Shown here: in pieces, positions 40,124 through 47,936 of the stretch | How the letters are laid out: each line of letters opens with the position of its first letter | How positions within the stretch are numbered: the first letter of the stretch is position 1 | From: DASRVA01 sp050732875 | GTDB lineage: Bacteria > Gemmatimonadota > Gemmatimonadetes > JACCXV01 > JAHWKZ01 | DNA: 64,000 nt | Direction of reading: 5' to 3' | Assembly: GCA_050732875.1 (NCBI GenBank) | Contig: JBOHRQ010000006.1 | Location: 1-64,000, forward strand | Position numbers and translations under genes: made by a program | Notes under the pieces: generated by a model | What the model saw: only the letters and a program-made list of their open reading frames with translations | Told to the model about the DNA's origin: nothing | Databases searched by the model: none

Positions 40124-41425
40124 CTACTCCGTCACGATCTGCGCCAGCCACTTCAATATCGCGTCCGGATACCCCTCCACCGTCCGCGGCCAGACGTCCT
40201 CCGGGCGGCGGATGCGGAAGGTATGGTCGGCGCCTTCGAAGACGTGCGTCTCGACAGGCGCCCGATCGCCGATCGCCCGGACGATGGCCTCCCGGCTGGC
40301 CTCGGCCGGCACGCGCTCGTCCTCCGCGCCATAGACGAGGAGGACGGGCATCCGTATCCGTCCCCACCAGGAAAGCGGATCGAAGTCCGCGATCCGTCGC
40401 GAGAACGACCAGTAGAAGTCCTCGGGACCGGGCGGCTCGAAGTACCAGTCGTGCCCCTCGGCCCGGGCGGCCGCCTCGACGAGCTCCTCCCGCGGGGCGC
40501 CACGGTACGCCACGTCGACGATCGCGTCGACGTAGGCCTTGGCGATCGCCGCCTCGTCGGGCGGGAGCGACGAGACGCCGATCGCGTTCCCGATGCTGTA
40601 GACCTCGACGTCCGCCATGGGGAGTCCGGAGGCCGCCGAGCCGATCACGAAGTCGGCCTCCGACCGGACGGCCGCGAGAGGCGCGATCGTGCCGCCCTGG
40701 CTGTGGCCGTGGATCCCGACCCGCTCGGGGTCGATCTCGGGTCGGGAGCGCAGGAAAGCGACCGCCGCCGCGACGTCCTGAGCCTGGTCCTCGAAGCTCG
40801 CCGCCTGCCAGTCTCCGCCCGAATCGCCGACCCCGCGCTTGTCCCAGATGAGGGCGGCGAACCCCTCGTTCGCGAGGCGTCGGGCGAGGAAACGGGAAGG
40901 CCAGCGCGCCTCGGGCCCCGAGCCGTGCAGAAAGACGACGACCGGGAAGGGGCCGGTGTCGGACGGGAGGATGAGCGTGCCGGCCAGCTCGACGTCCCCG
41001 TTCCGAAAGCGGACCTCTTCCTCGCGGAGCGCGGGCCGCGTCTCGGCACTGCGGGCGAAGGCGAACGATCCGCGAGGCCCGTTCTCGAGCATGGTCCCGC
41101 TCAGCGAATCCCCGAGGACCCGGCCCTCGAACTCGGTCGTCGTGGCGTCGCCGACCAGCCGCAGGCGAACGACCGGCGGATCGAAGACGACCTCCGTGAA
41201 CGGGATCCCCTCGAGCCGCAACCGATCGGAGTCGAACGCGCCCTTCCAGGCGCCGTCCACGTTCTCGAACCGCATCCTGACGTCGAGGGTATCCGCATCG
41301 CGGATCCAGATTCCGATCCAGGACCCCGCCAGATCCTGTGCCGGAAGAATGGCCGGCACTCCGGCGAGAAGGGTGAGGCATAGCGCCACCTGCGCCCCCG
41401 CGCGAGCAACGCCGACGGCTCGCAT
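40124..41425 (-). CDS. Exported alpha/beta hydrolase (dienelactone hydrolase/S9-like)
   Basis: This 433-residue protein has a signal peptide (about 1-29, ending ILPAQ), a beta-rich N-terminal domain of about 115 residues (IGIWIRDADTLDVRMRFENV) and a C-terminal hydrolase. The hydrolase shows VVVFLHGSGPEARWPS, the nucleophile Ser in GIHGHSQGGTIAP, LLVYGAEDERVP for the acid and EGADHTF for the His. The layout matches secreted acyl-hydrolases with DUF3887/lipocalin-like N-domains. It follows the MBL-fold gene by 5 nt and is co-transcribed with it. Confidence 0.82.
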   Translation of the reverse strand: MRAVGVARAGAQVALCLTLLAGVPAILPAQDLAGSWIGIWIRDADTLDVRMRFENVDGAWKGAFDSDRLRLEGIPFTEVVFDPPVVRLRLVGDATTTEFEGRVLGDSLSGTMLENGPRGSFAFARSAETRPALREEEVRFRNGDVELAGTLILPSDTGPFPVVVFLHGSGPEARWPSRFLARRLANEGFAALIWDKRGVGDSGGDWQAASFEDQAQDVAAAVAFLRSRPEIDPERVGIHGHSQGGTIAPLAAVRSEADFVIGSAASGLPMADVEVYSIGNAIGVSSLPPDEAAIAKAYVDAIVDVAYRGAPREELVEAAARAEGHDWYFEPPGPEDFYWSFSRRIADFDPLSWWGRIRMPVLLVYGAEDERVPAEASREAIVRAIGDRAPVETHVFEGADHTFRIRRPEDVWPRTVEGYPDAILKWLAQIVTE

Positions 41426-41430
41426 CGCGC

Positions 41431-42282
41431 TCAGCAGCCTCCTGCCAGTCGCTCGCCGGGCTCGTCCAGGACCGCCGCCGACGGGACCTGCTCCGCGAGC
41501 CGCGCCACGATGTCCCAGCTCTCTCGCTCGAGATGGAAGGCCGCCGTGCAGTCGGCCCCGATCGCCTCGATGAGCGCCGCTCCCCCGGAACCACTCAGGA
41601 CCCAGTACGGCACGAGGGCCACCTCCGGCCCCGGCCGGCCCTCGAGGAATTTCGCGAGGTCGGCCGGCGCCGGCTGGGCGTCCCCCAGATGGAGGACGGT
41701 CAGCCCGAGAAGCTCGATGCGGTAGCCGACGTGGCGGGTCTCGGCGTGGGCGAGGCCGAGCGCCTCCACCGCGAACCCGCCCATGTCGAGGCGGACATAG
41801 GACCCGGGCGGGAGATCCAGGGGCTGTAGGCGTTCGCCGTAGCGCTCGAGCCGATCGGGCGGGAACGCCGCGATGGCGTCGCCGGGCGCGATCAGGACGG
41901 CTTCGGGGTTCGCCTCCAGGTGCCGCGTGACCGCCGCCGAATCGAAGTGGTCGTCGTGGCGATGGGTAACGAGGACCAGGTCGATGTACCCGAACCTGCC
42001 GAGTGCGCTTTCCAACGAGTCGCGGGTTGCCGACGGGACGACCGGGTACTCCGGCAGGCCGTCGCCGAAGAGCCCGTCGATCAGCACCGAAACGTCGCCG
42101 GCCGACACCAGCACACCCTCGTTGGCGAGGTACTCGACGGTCGGGTCATGCCATGGGGTGGCGACACCTGGCTCGGGATTCGGGGTCGCGGCCGAGGCCG
42201 GCCTCTGGGCCGTGACCGCTTCCGGGAGGATGATGGAAAGCGTAACGGCTACGAGAGGGGCTGTGATCCGCGGGGACGGCAT
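41431..42282 (-). CDS. Exported MBL-fold hydrolase
   Basis: The 283-residue protein has a signal peptide (about 1-25) and a metallo-beta-lactamase fold: VEYLANEGVLVSAGDVSVLI, LVLVTHRHDDHFD (HxHxDH zinc motif), LGLAHAETRHVGYRIELLG and LHLGDAQ. It resembles UlaG/YycJ-like lactonases or general hydrolases and acts in the periplasm. AAGGG precedes the ATG at 42282. It is the first gene of a two-gene unit with the alpha/beta hydrolase downstream. Confidence 0.83.
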   Translation of the reverse strand: MPSPRITAPLVAVTLSIILPEAVTAQRPASAATPNPEPGVATPWHDPTVEYLANEGVLVSAGDVSVLIDGLFGDGLPEYPVVPSATRDSLESALGRFGYIDLVLVTHRHDDHFDSAAVTRHLEANPEAVLIAPGDAIAAFPPDRLERYGERLQPLDLPPGSYVRLDMGGFAVEALGLAHAETRHVGYRIELLGLTVLHLGDAQPAPADLAKFLEGRPGPEVALVPYWVLSGSGGAALIEAIGADCTAAFHLERESWDIVARLAEQVPSAAVLDEPGERLAGGC

Positions 42283-42409
42283 CGATCCCTTCTCTCATCG
42301 GTCGAGAGCAGACGGAAAGCCGCCGGAACCTAATCCATCCCGAGGCGGACAACCTGGCGCATTCTCCCCTGCGGCGAGGGCGAGGGCGGCAACCTTCATG
42401 AACCCGGTA

Positions 42410-42447
42410 TAAAGAACGGCCCGCAGGAGAATCCCCACAGGCCGTTC
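42410..42447 (-). terminator. Intrinsic terminator after the DUF937-OmpA gene
   Basis: On the minus strand GAACGGCC (42447-42440) pairs with GGCCGTTC (42421-42414), followed by TTTATA. It lies about 33 nt after the stop codon of the OmpA-domain gene. Confidence 0.7.
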
Positions 42448-42479
42448 ACTGCTTTGCGGTTCGCCGATCGCCGTTCGGA

Positions 42480-43886
42480 CTACTGGACCACGGCGTACTC
42501 GATGCGCCGGTTCTGGTACCGGCCGCTCTCGGTGTCGTTGGACGCCACGGGGCGGGTGCCACCATACCCCCTGGCCACGAGATCGTCGGCGGCCACGCCG
42601 CGGTTGATCAGCGCATCCCGCACGGCATCCGCGCGGGTTTGCGACAGCCGCTCGTTCGCCGACGCGTCGCCCGTGGTGTCGGTATGACCGCCGACTTCGA
42701 TGACGGCGTCGGCGGGCACGTTCGCCAGGGCCGCGGCGGCCGCGTCGAGCAGAGTCTCGCTCTCCGCTGGAATCTCGGCGCTGCCGCTGGCGAAGTTGAT
42801 GACCGAAAGGTTCAGCGCCTCGATGAGCTCGTTCGCCGTGACGCCATCGCCGAGACCCCTGAGGGCCTGGACGGCGCGCTCGTTGGCCGAGGCGGCCAGT
42901 GTGCCGGCGGTCTCTCCGAAGGACCCCACGGTGACATCGGTCCCGAGCGTCGACTTCAGGTTCGCGGTCAACGCCTGGAGATCAGCCTCCGGCAGCGAGC
43001 CTCCGACGCTCAGAACGTCGCCGTCGAAGCGCAGCTCGGTTCCCGGCTTCAGCGACGCCAGCACGGCGCCCAGATTGTCGAGCCAGCCCGGCGACCCGAC
43101 CGACGGGTCGACCTCGATGTCGGCCCGCGCCGAGTCTCCGAACCGCGCCTCGAGCGCGTCCAGCAAGCTGGTGCGCGTGGCCTCGTCCGGCAGGCTGCCG
43201 CTCACCTCGACGCCGGCGTCCGTATAGCTGATGCCGAGCGACGCGTCGCGGGTCGGGACCGACGGCACGGTCTCTTCCATCGCGCCCGCGGTTTCGTCGG
43301 CCGTCGCGATCCGGTCCGCCTCACCGCCCTCGGGCGATCGGCCGCTGATGAACCACCAGACGAGCCCTGCCGCCACCAGCAAGAGGAGCAACGGCAGAAA
43401 ACGCCCCAGGCCGCTGCCGCTGCCCACGGTTTCCCGGGCCCGCGTCGAGCCGGCCGTCGCCGCGCCGGCGGCCGTTCCCGCCAGCCCGCCGGCCCAGCCG
43501 CGCACGCGGTCGCCCAGCTCGCTCATGTCCGGGATGATCCCGTCCGGCGTCAGCCGGTCCACGATCTCGGGAAGCATGAGGCCCAGCGCCGAGCTCGCCT
43601 TGCTCCGCTCGATGCCGGCCTGCCGGGCCAGCCCGTCCACGGTGGAGCCGCCGAGGGCACGGTCCACGTCCGCGGGCTTGAGCGGCTGGTTGGCGCCGCG
43701 ACCCAGCCACGAGTCGACCACGTTCCCGAGCCCCATATCCTTCAGGCGGTCGAGCAGGCCCTGAAGCCCGCCCTTCTGGTCCCCGCTCAGGAGATCCATC
43801 ACCCCGTCGAGCAGCCGGCGAGCCTGATCGGCGTCGATCCCGACCTGCTTCGAAACCATGTCCAGAAGCTTGTCGAACAATGCCAT
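42480..43886 (-). CDS. YidB-like DUF937 protein fused to OmpA domain
   Basis: The 468-residue protein has an N-terminal YidB-like DUF937 domain (MALFDKLLDMVSKQVGIDAD, LKPADVDRALGGSTVDGLAR, MLPEIVDRLTPDG; about 1-125), one membrane helix (FLPLLLLLVAAGLVWWFIS, about 165-185) and a repeated BON-like region (ISYTDAGVEVSGSLPDE, LRFDGDVLSVGGSLPE). A C-terminal OmpA peptidoglycan-binding domain follows (FASGSAEIPAES, VEVGGHTDTTGDASANERLS, ARGYGGTRPVASN, RRIEYAV). The cell wall is probably bound outside while the DUF937 part stays in the cytoplasm. There is no signal peptide at the start, so the central helix is a type II anchor. GGAAGGGG precedes ATG 43886. Confidence 0.85.
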   Translation of the reverse strand: MALFDKLLDMVSKQVGIDADQARRLLDGVMDLLSGDQKGGLQGLLDRLKDMGLGNVVDSWLGRGANQPLKPADVDRALGGSTVDGLARQAGIERSKASSALGLMLPEIVDRLTPDGIIPDMSELGDRVRGWAGGLAGTAAGAATAGSTRARETVGSGSGLGRFLPLLLLLVAAGLVWWFISGRSPEGGEADRIATADETAGAMEETVPSVPTRDASLGISYTDAGVEVSGSLPDEATRTSLLDALEARFGDSARADIEVDPSVGSPGWLDNLGAVLASLKPGTELRFDGDVLSVGGSLPEADLQALTANLKSTLGTDVTVGSFGETAGTLAASANERAVQALRGLGDGVTANELIEALNLSVINFASGSAEIPAESETLLDAAAAALANVPADAVIEVGGHTDTTGDASANERLSQTRADAVRDALINRGVAADDLVARGYGGTRPVASNDTESGRYQNRRIEYAVVQ

Positions 43887-44208
43887 GACACACCCCTTCC
43901 TGCCGGGTCGGCGGCTCGTGCCGGTCCAACCCGTCGGCAAGTGATCGTCCGATTTTCGATATCCACGGGACCCACCCCCGTGTGTGACAACACTTTGACC
44001 CGAGTGATTGTCGTTTTTCTACCCCAGGTACGGTCTAGAGCGTGAGTGCAGCGCTTTCTTTTCTACCCGTCGTCGGAGGGAGGGGTCCGCGCTTGGGTGG
44101 CGGAGGCTGGGGGCGGGTGGAGCCGACCGGGCCAGGTTCCGCCTACTTCTACCCGGGGGGTGGCAGCAGACACGCGGTCCGTGGAGACTATCGCACCTGG
44201 AGGACCTG
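43887..44208. other. 322-nt divergent intergenic region
   Basis: This gap separates the DUF937-OmpA gene (minus) from the VOC gene (plus) and should hold both promoters. I see no convincing -35/-10 pair. The motif TTCTACCC occurs three times (near 44026, 44056 and 44152), and a small imperfect repeat GTGTGTGACAACAC lies near 43980. No RNA gene was recognised. Confidence 0.4.
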
Positions 44209-44694
44209 ATGACCGAGCATCCCATCGATCCCGGCGTCACGATCGGCCATGTCCACCTGAAGGTGGCGGACCTGGAGCGCGCGCTCGGCTTTTACCAGGG
44301 TGTGCTCGGGTTCGAGCTGACGCAGCGGTACGGATCGCAGGCGGCCTTCGTCTCGGCCGGCGGCTATCACCACCATATCGGGCTGAACACCTGGGAGAGC
44401 CGGGGCGGCTCGCCGCCCCCACCGGGCACGACCGGCCTCTATCACCTGGCGATCCGCTATCCGACCCGGGCCGCGCTCGCGGATGCTTTGCGGCGACTGA
44501 TCGAGGCCGGCATCGAGCTCGACGGCGCCAGCGACCACGGGGTCAGCGAGGCGCTGTACCTGCGCGACCCGGACGACAACGGTGTCGAGCTCTACTGGGA
44601 CCGCCCGCGCGAGGCATGGCCGCGCAACGCCGACGGGGGGATCGAAATGGTCACGCGGCCGCTGGACCTGGAGGGGTTGCTGGACCAGGCGTAG
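44209..44694 (+). CDS. VOC-family dioxygenase/glyoxalase
   Basis: The 161-residue VOC protein has TIGHVHLKVADLERALGFYQ, LGFELTQRYGSQAAFVSAGG, YHHHIGLNTWESRGG, LYHLAIRYPTRAALADALRR and YLRDPDDNGVELYWDRP. The His in IGHVHL, HHHIGL and the Glu in GVELYWD are in the positions of metal ligands of CatE/catechol-2,3-dioxygenase-like enzymes. It acts in the cytoplasm; the substrate is unknown. CTGGAGG lies before ATG 44209; the upstream open frame lacks coding character. Confidence 0.83.
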   Translation: MTEHPIDPGVTIGHVHLKVADLERALGFYQGVLGFELTQRYGSQAAFVSAGGYHHHIGLNTWESRGGSPPPPGTTGLYHLAIRYPTRAALADALRRLIEAGIELDGASDHGVSEALYLRDPDDNGVELYWDRPREAWPRNADGGIEMVTRPLDLEGLLDQA

Positions 44695-44723
44695 GGTCGA
44701 GCTTCCTTTCAGGTCTTATCGCT

Positions 44724-45986
44724 TCATCTCCAGAGCGACGACACGGGAACGGCGTGGATTCGGTCCCCGAAAGAGACCGCATCGCGGCCGGTATGCAGGA
44801 CGAACCCGCCCACGAACCGCTCCCCCAACTCGTCGCGCAGCGTCCCGAGATGCCGGAAATCCCGGCTGGAGACGGCTGAGCTGGCCTTGACCTCGATTCC
44901 GACCACGCGCCCACCTCGGCCCTCGAGGAGAATGTCGATCTCCTCCTGGCGCGCGCTGCGGAAGTGATGGATCGCCGGCCGAACCTCGCTCCAACCGAGC
45001 TGCTTCCGGAGCTCGGCGACGACGAACGACTCGAGGATGCGTCCGACCGGCGCGCCGGGGAAGTCGATCCCCTCGATCTCCAGACCCAACAGATGGGCCA
45101 GCAGCCCCGTGTCGGACACGAAAAGCTTGGGGGACTTGAGCAGGCGTTTACCCAGGTTGCCCGACCAGGCCGGCATCGTCTGGATCAGGAACGCCGCCTG
45201 GAGAAGCGCCAGATACCGTTTCAGGGTGGTCTGCGGAAGGCCGCTCGCACGCGACAGGTCGGAGACATTCTGAATTCCCCCGACGCGCGTCGCAATCAAA
45301 GCCAGCAGACGCGGCAGCTGGGGCAGCCCCTCGACCTCGGCCATGTCCCGGACTTCTCGCTGCAGAACAGTCGTGATGTAGGAAGCGAACCAGGCCCTTC
45401 TGCGAGCCGCCGAACGACGGCGAACCGCTTCGGGAAACCCGCCCACCCATGCCCTCGACAGGATCTCGCCGCGATCGAGAGCTTCTCCAGCTGCCCGTGG
45501 GACTTCTCCCGCGAAGACGGAATCGAGGAATGTCTCCCGCCGACCCTCGATCTCCCCCTGCGATAGCGGCCACAGGGTGAGGATCTCGACTCGGCCGACG
45601 AGCGCCTGGGAGATCTCGGGCACGAACCGGACGTTCGCGGATCCCGTGAGCAGATACCGACCCGGCACCCGACGACGGTCGACTTCCGCTTTGAGAGCCA
45701 GGAAGAGCTCGGGGGCGCGATGTACTTCATCGATGACAACGGGCCCCTTGTATCGGGCGAGGAAGTCCTTGGGAGAGGCCCGGGCGGCACCCAGAACGAG
45801 CAGATCATCGAAGGTCACGTACTCGGCTGGGAAGTCCTCGGAGATCATTGACCGGGCCAGCGTGCTCTTGCCTGCCTGACGTGGCCCGTGGATCAGAACG
45901 ACCGGGGTATCCGAGAGGGCCTCTCGAGCACCCGTAATGAGGTGGCGAAGGTACAATTCACCAGTTGGTGGTGGTATATTAGCCAT
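44724..45986 (-). CDS. AAA ATPase with DUF4143 domain
   Basis: The 420-residue protein has Walker A (LIHGPRQAGKSTLARSM), Walker B (GPVVIDEVHRAPELF), sensor LTGSANVRFVPE and a C-terminal DUF4143/PD-(D/E)XK-like domain (KLFVSDTGLLAHLLGLE, FVVAELRKQLG, DILLEGRGGRVVGIEVKAS). The Asp, Glu and Lys in that order resemble a nuclease core. The family is widespread and its function is not known; mobile or defence-like roles have been suggested. ATG 45986 (MANIPPP) is set by the promoter, whose -10 covers the ATG four codons upstream. Confidence 0.85.
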   Translation of the reverse strand: MANIPPPTGELYLRHLITGAREALSDTPVVLIHGPRQAGKSTLARSMISEDFPAEYVTFDDLLVLGAARASPKDFLARYKGPVVIDEVHRAPELFLALKAEVDRRRVPGRYLLTGSANVRFVPEISQALVGRVEILTLWPLSQGEIEGRRETFLDSVFAGEVPRAAGEALDRGEILSRAWVGGFPEAVRRRSAARRRAWFASYITTVLQREVRDMAEVEGLPQLPRLLALIATRVGGIQNVSDLSRASGLPQTTLKRYLALLQAAFLIQTMPAWSGNLGKRLLKSPKLFVSDTGLLAHLLGLEIEGIDFPGAPVGRILESFVVAELRKQLGWSEVRPAIHHFRSARQEEIDILLEGRGGRVVGIEVKASSAVSSRDFRHLGTLRDELGERFVGGFVLHTGRDAVSFGDRIHAVPVSSLWR

Positions 45987-46026
45987 AGAGTGGCTCATAA
46001 ATAGCCATTCAGTGGCTGATAGTCAA
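45981..46026 (-). promoter_or_regulatory. Promoter with two 15-bp inverted repeats
   Basis: AGCCATAGAGTGGCT (45981-45995) and AGCCATTCAGTGGCT (46003-46017) share AGCCA-N5-TGGCT and are spaced 22 bp centre to centre, two helical turns. On the minus strand TTGACT (46026-46021), 17 nt, TATTTA (46003-45998) forms the promoter. One repeat lies between -35 and -10, the other over the start codon. Confidence 0.7.
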
Positions 46027-46095
46027 TCCCTTTATGTCAGCGGGGAAAGCACCCACGGAGCGGAGGAGACGGCTCGGACCCTGCACTCCGTGAGC

Positions 46096-46482
46096 CTAGA
46101 GCGATCGTCCGATCGCCCTCTCCAGGGCCTCGCCCCGGCCCCGGCTCAAGCGGAGCTTCGTGCCATCCGTCAGCCGTACCACGTAATCGCCGTGGAAGAA
46201 GGGCTCGAGTTCTCGGATCCGATCGACGTTCACGATGTGGCTGCGATGGATGCGAACGAATCGCTCGGGGTCGAGTCGCGCTTCTAGCGCCTTCATCGTG
46301 TCGTCGAGCAGGTGAGTGCTGCGCCCGAGGTGGACCTTGACGTAATCCCCGGCCGCCTCCAAGCGATCCACCTGGTCCACCTTCACGACGATGACCCGCT
46401 CGCGCTGCCGAACCGTCACGTGGGTGAGGAACCGCTTCCCCGAGCCCCCCTTTCCGCGCCGGTCCTCCATCAGCGACAGCAT
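46096..46482 (-). CDS. LytTR DNA-binding domain protein
   Basis: The 128-residue product is a LytTR domain: VIVVKVDQVDRLEAAGDYVK, THLLDDTMKALEARLDPERF, VRIHRSHIVNVDRIREL, YVVRLTDGTKLRLSRGRGEA. LytTR domains bind direct repeats upstream of target promoters. The usual receiver domain is missing. The first 20 residues (LSLMEDRRGKGG) resemble the linker of full response regulators, so this may be a truncated response regulator or a true stand-alone regulator. It lies 108 nt after an XRE regulator gene on the same strand. Confidence 0.8.
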   Translation of the reverse strand: MLSLMEDRRGKGGSGKRFLTHVTVRQRERVIVVKVDQVDRLEAAGDYVKVHLGRSTHLLDDTMKALEARLDPERFVRIHRSHIVNVDRIRELEPFFHGDYVVRLTDGTKLRLSRGRGEALERAIGRSL

Positions 46483-46590
46483 CCGGCGCGCGAAGTCGCT
46501 CTCGCGGCAAGGATCTCCAACGTTTTGAAATCTTCCCCCAGGGAGCCGCTCGCCGAAACTCCCGTCCGGGGGCGAACGGTGAATGTGCGG

Positions 46591-46806
46591 CTATGGCTTG
46601 GCGCCGTCGGGTATGAAAATGTCCTCGATCCCCTGCTCGAAGACACGGGCGATTCTGAACGCCAGGGGCAGGCTGGGATCGTACTTCCCGGTCTCGATCG
46701 CGTTGACGGTCTGCCGCGATACCAGCAGCTCCTTCGCCAGCCGCGCCTGGGTCCAGTCGCGCTCGGCGCGCAGCACCCTGAGCCGGTTCTTCAACGGTAC
46801 CGCCAT
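46591..46806 (-). CDS. XRE-family regulator (YdcN/small HTH type)
   Basis: This 71-residue protein is a bare helix-turn-helix (LKNRLRVLRAERDWTQARLA, KELLVSRQTVNAIETGKYDP, SLPLAFRIARVFEQGIEDIF). Such small regulators pair with membrane proteins, as here: it overlaps the upstream membrane-protein gene by 16 nt. The start is ATG 46806 (MAVPLKNRL). It probably represses the operon through the repeats upstream of that gene. Confidence 0.85.
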   Translation of the reverse strand: MAVPLKNRLRVLRAERDWTQARLAKELLVSRQTVNAIETGKYDPSLPLAFRIARVFEQGIEDIFIPDGAKP

Positions 46807-47225
46807 TGTCCCAGCACGACACCGATGGAGTAGAGGACTGGCATGACGACGAGGGAATCGCCCATATCGAGCCAATGTACGCCGAGTCTCTCGAACAGGC
46901 TGAGGCCCGCGATGGCGAAGAAGCCGCCCCCGAACCCCAGCGCCAAGGCCTTGAGCTGGATCATGCGCTGGAGCTCGTCGGCCTCACGGAGGAAGCGGGC
47001 GTACGCGATCAGCACGAGCACGGCGATCGCGGAGGGCAGGGCCGCCACCACCCAGGAGACCGGACCGGCGGGAAGGAGATCCCTCTTGATCAGTTGCGCT
47101 CCTGCGACGAAGGAGACGGCCCAGATCAGCGAGACCCACAGAACCCTCAGCCTATTGCGAGAGTCGCGCGGCGTGGAATCTTTGCACGCCCATTCCCGGA
47201 AGGATCCTCGGGCTGTTTCATCCAT
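46791..47225 (-). CDS. Integral membrane protein paired with XRE regulator
   Basis: The 144-residue protein has four hydrophobic segments (VLWVSLIWAVSFVAGAQLI, VSWVVAALPSAIAVLVLIAY, ALALGFGGGFFAIAGLSLF, DSLVVMPVLYSIGVVLGQW) and a hydrophilic N-terminus. The segment ARFLREADELQRMIQLKALA is typical of DUF2178/DUF3796-like proteins that pair with small XRE regulators. ATG 47225 has AAGGA 9 nt upstream; two upstream ATGs lie too close to the predicted transcription start. Function is unknown. Confidence 0.75.
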   Translation of the reverse strand: MDETARGSFREWACKDSTPRDSRNRLRVLWVSLIWAVSFVAGAQLIKRDLLPAGPVSWVVAALPSAIAVLVLIAYARFLREADELQRMIQLKALALGFGGGFFAIAGLSLFERLGVHWLDMGDSLVVMPVLYSIGVVLGQWRYR

Positions 47226-47249
47226 GTCGGGCATCCTTTCGTCTGTGTA

Positions 47250-47306
47250 AAGGTTCCTTGACGTAGGAAGGATAGCACGGCGTCGGAAGATTGTCAAGTT
47301 TCCTTG
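47250..47306 (-). promoter_or_regulatory. Promoter flanked by CAAGGAAMCTT repeats
   Basis: TTGACA (47297-47292), 17 nt, TATCCT (47274-47269) on the minus strand. Two near-identical 11-nt direct repeats, CAAGGAAACTT (47306-47296) and CAAGGAACCTT (47260-47250), overlap the -35 and the region just after the transcription start. They are candidate sites for the XRE or LytTR regulator. Confidence 0.7.
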
Positions 47307-47399
47307 TCACAGAGCGTCATTCCACGACCTGAATTCCCACATCACCCCAAGCTGAGTCGCGCCTGGACGTTTTAACGCTTTGATGCTAAAGTGCCGGGC

Positions 47400-47627
47400 A
47401 TGCCCGCCAAGCGCGCCACCATCTATCTGGACGAGGACCTCCATCGCGCCCTGCGGATGAAGGCAGCCGCCACCGATCGGACGCTCTCGGAGATAGTGAG
47501 CGAAGCCGTGCGCCGCGATCTCGCCGAAGACGCCGAGGACCTGGCCGCGTTCGACGAGCGGGGGGACGAGCCTTCGTACAGGTTCGAGGAGGTCATCCGG
47601 ACGCTGCGGGAGCGTGGCAAGCTATAG
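47400..47627 (+). CDS. CopG/RHH antitoxin
   Basis: The 75-residue protein has a ribbon-helix-helix N-terminus (KRATIYLDEDLHRALRMKAA, DRTLSEIVSEAVRRDLAED) and an acidic C-terminus for toxin binding. The ATG at 47400 was chosen; a GTG three codons upstream is possible. It overlaps the RelE gene by 14 nt. An imperfect palindrome TTTAACG...GCTAAA lies at 47371-47390, a candidate operator. Confidence 0.85.
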   Translation: MPAKRATIYLDEDLHRALRMKAAATDRTLSEIVSEAVRRDLAEDAEDLAAFDERGDEPSYRFEEVIRTLRERGKL

Positions 47628-47877
47628 CGTCTTCCTGAAACGCTCGGCGGCGGGAGAGCTGGAGGTGATCGCGGACGTCGAAGACCGGCGACGGATCGTC
47701 GACCGGATTCGGAGCCTCTCCCGGGATCCACGGCCGATCGGGTCCGTGAAGCTGGCGGGACGGGAAGATCGGCTGCGGGTCCGGCAGGGTGAGTACCGGA
47801 TCGTGTACAAGGTCGACGACCGGGACGCGACGGTCATGATCGTCAAGATCGGTCACCGGCGGGACGTCCATCGATGA
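47614..47877 (+). CDS. relE: RelE/ParE-family toxin
   Basis: The 87-residue product (SYSVFLKRSAAGELEVIADV, RRIVDRIRSLSRDPRPIGSV, REDRLRVRQGEYRIVYKVDD, VMIVKIGHRRDVHR) is a canonical RelE toxin with the basic C-terminal residues used to cut ribosome-bound mRNA. Start GTG 47614 lies inside the end of the antitoxin gene. Both genes look intact, unlike the higBA pair elsewhere in the window. Confidence 0.9.
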   Translation: MASYSVFLKRSAAGELEVIADVEDRRRIVDRIRSLSRDPRPIGSVKLAGREDRLRVRQGEYRIVYKVDDRDATVMIVKIGHRRDVHR

Positions 47878-47936
47878 CGAAAATCCAGGGGGCGGAACGC
47901 GCCGTCCGGGTCTTCAGCGAGCGGACACAGCTGCTC

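Noticed and set aside
46482..46593. XRE-LytTR single protein by read-through of the XRE TAG stop.
   Set aside because: The 36 codons between are open in frame, but this happens by chance in GC-rich DNA and the encoded stretch has no domain character.
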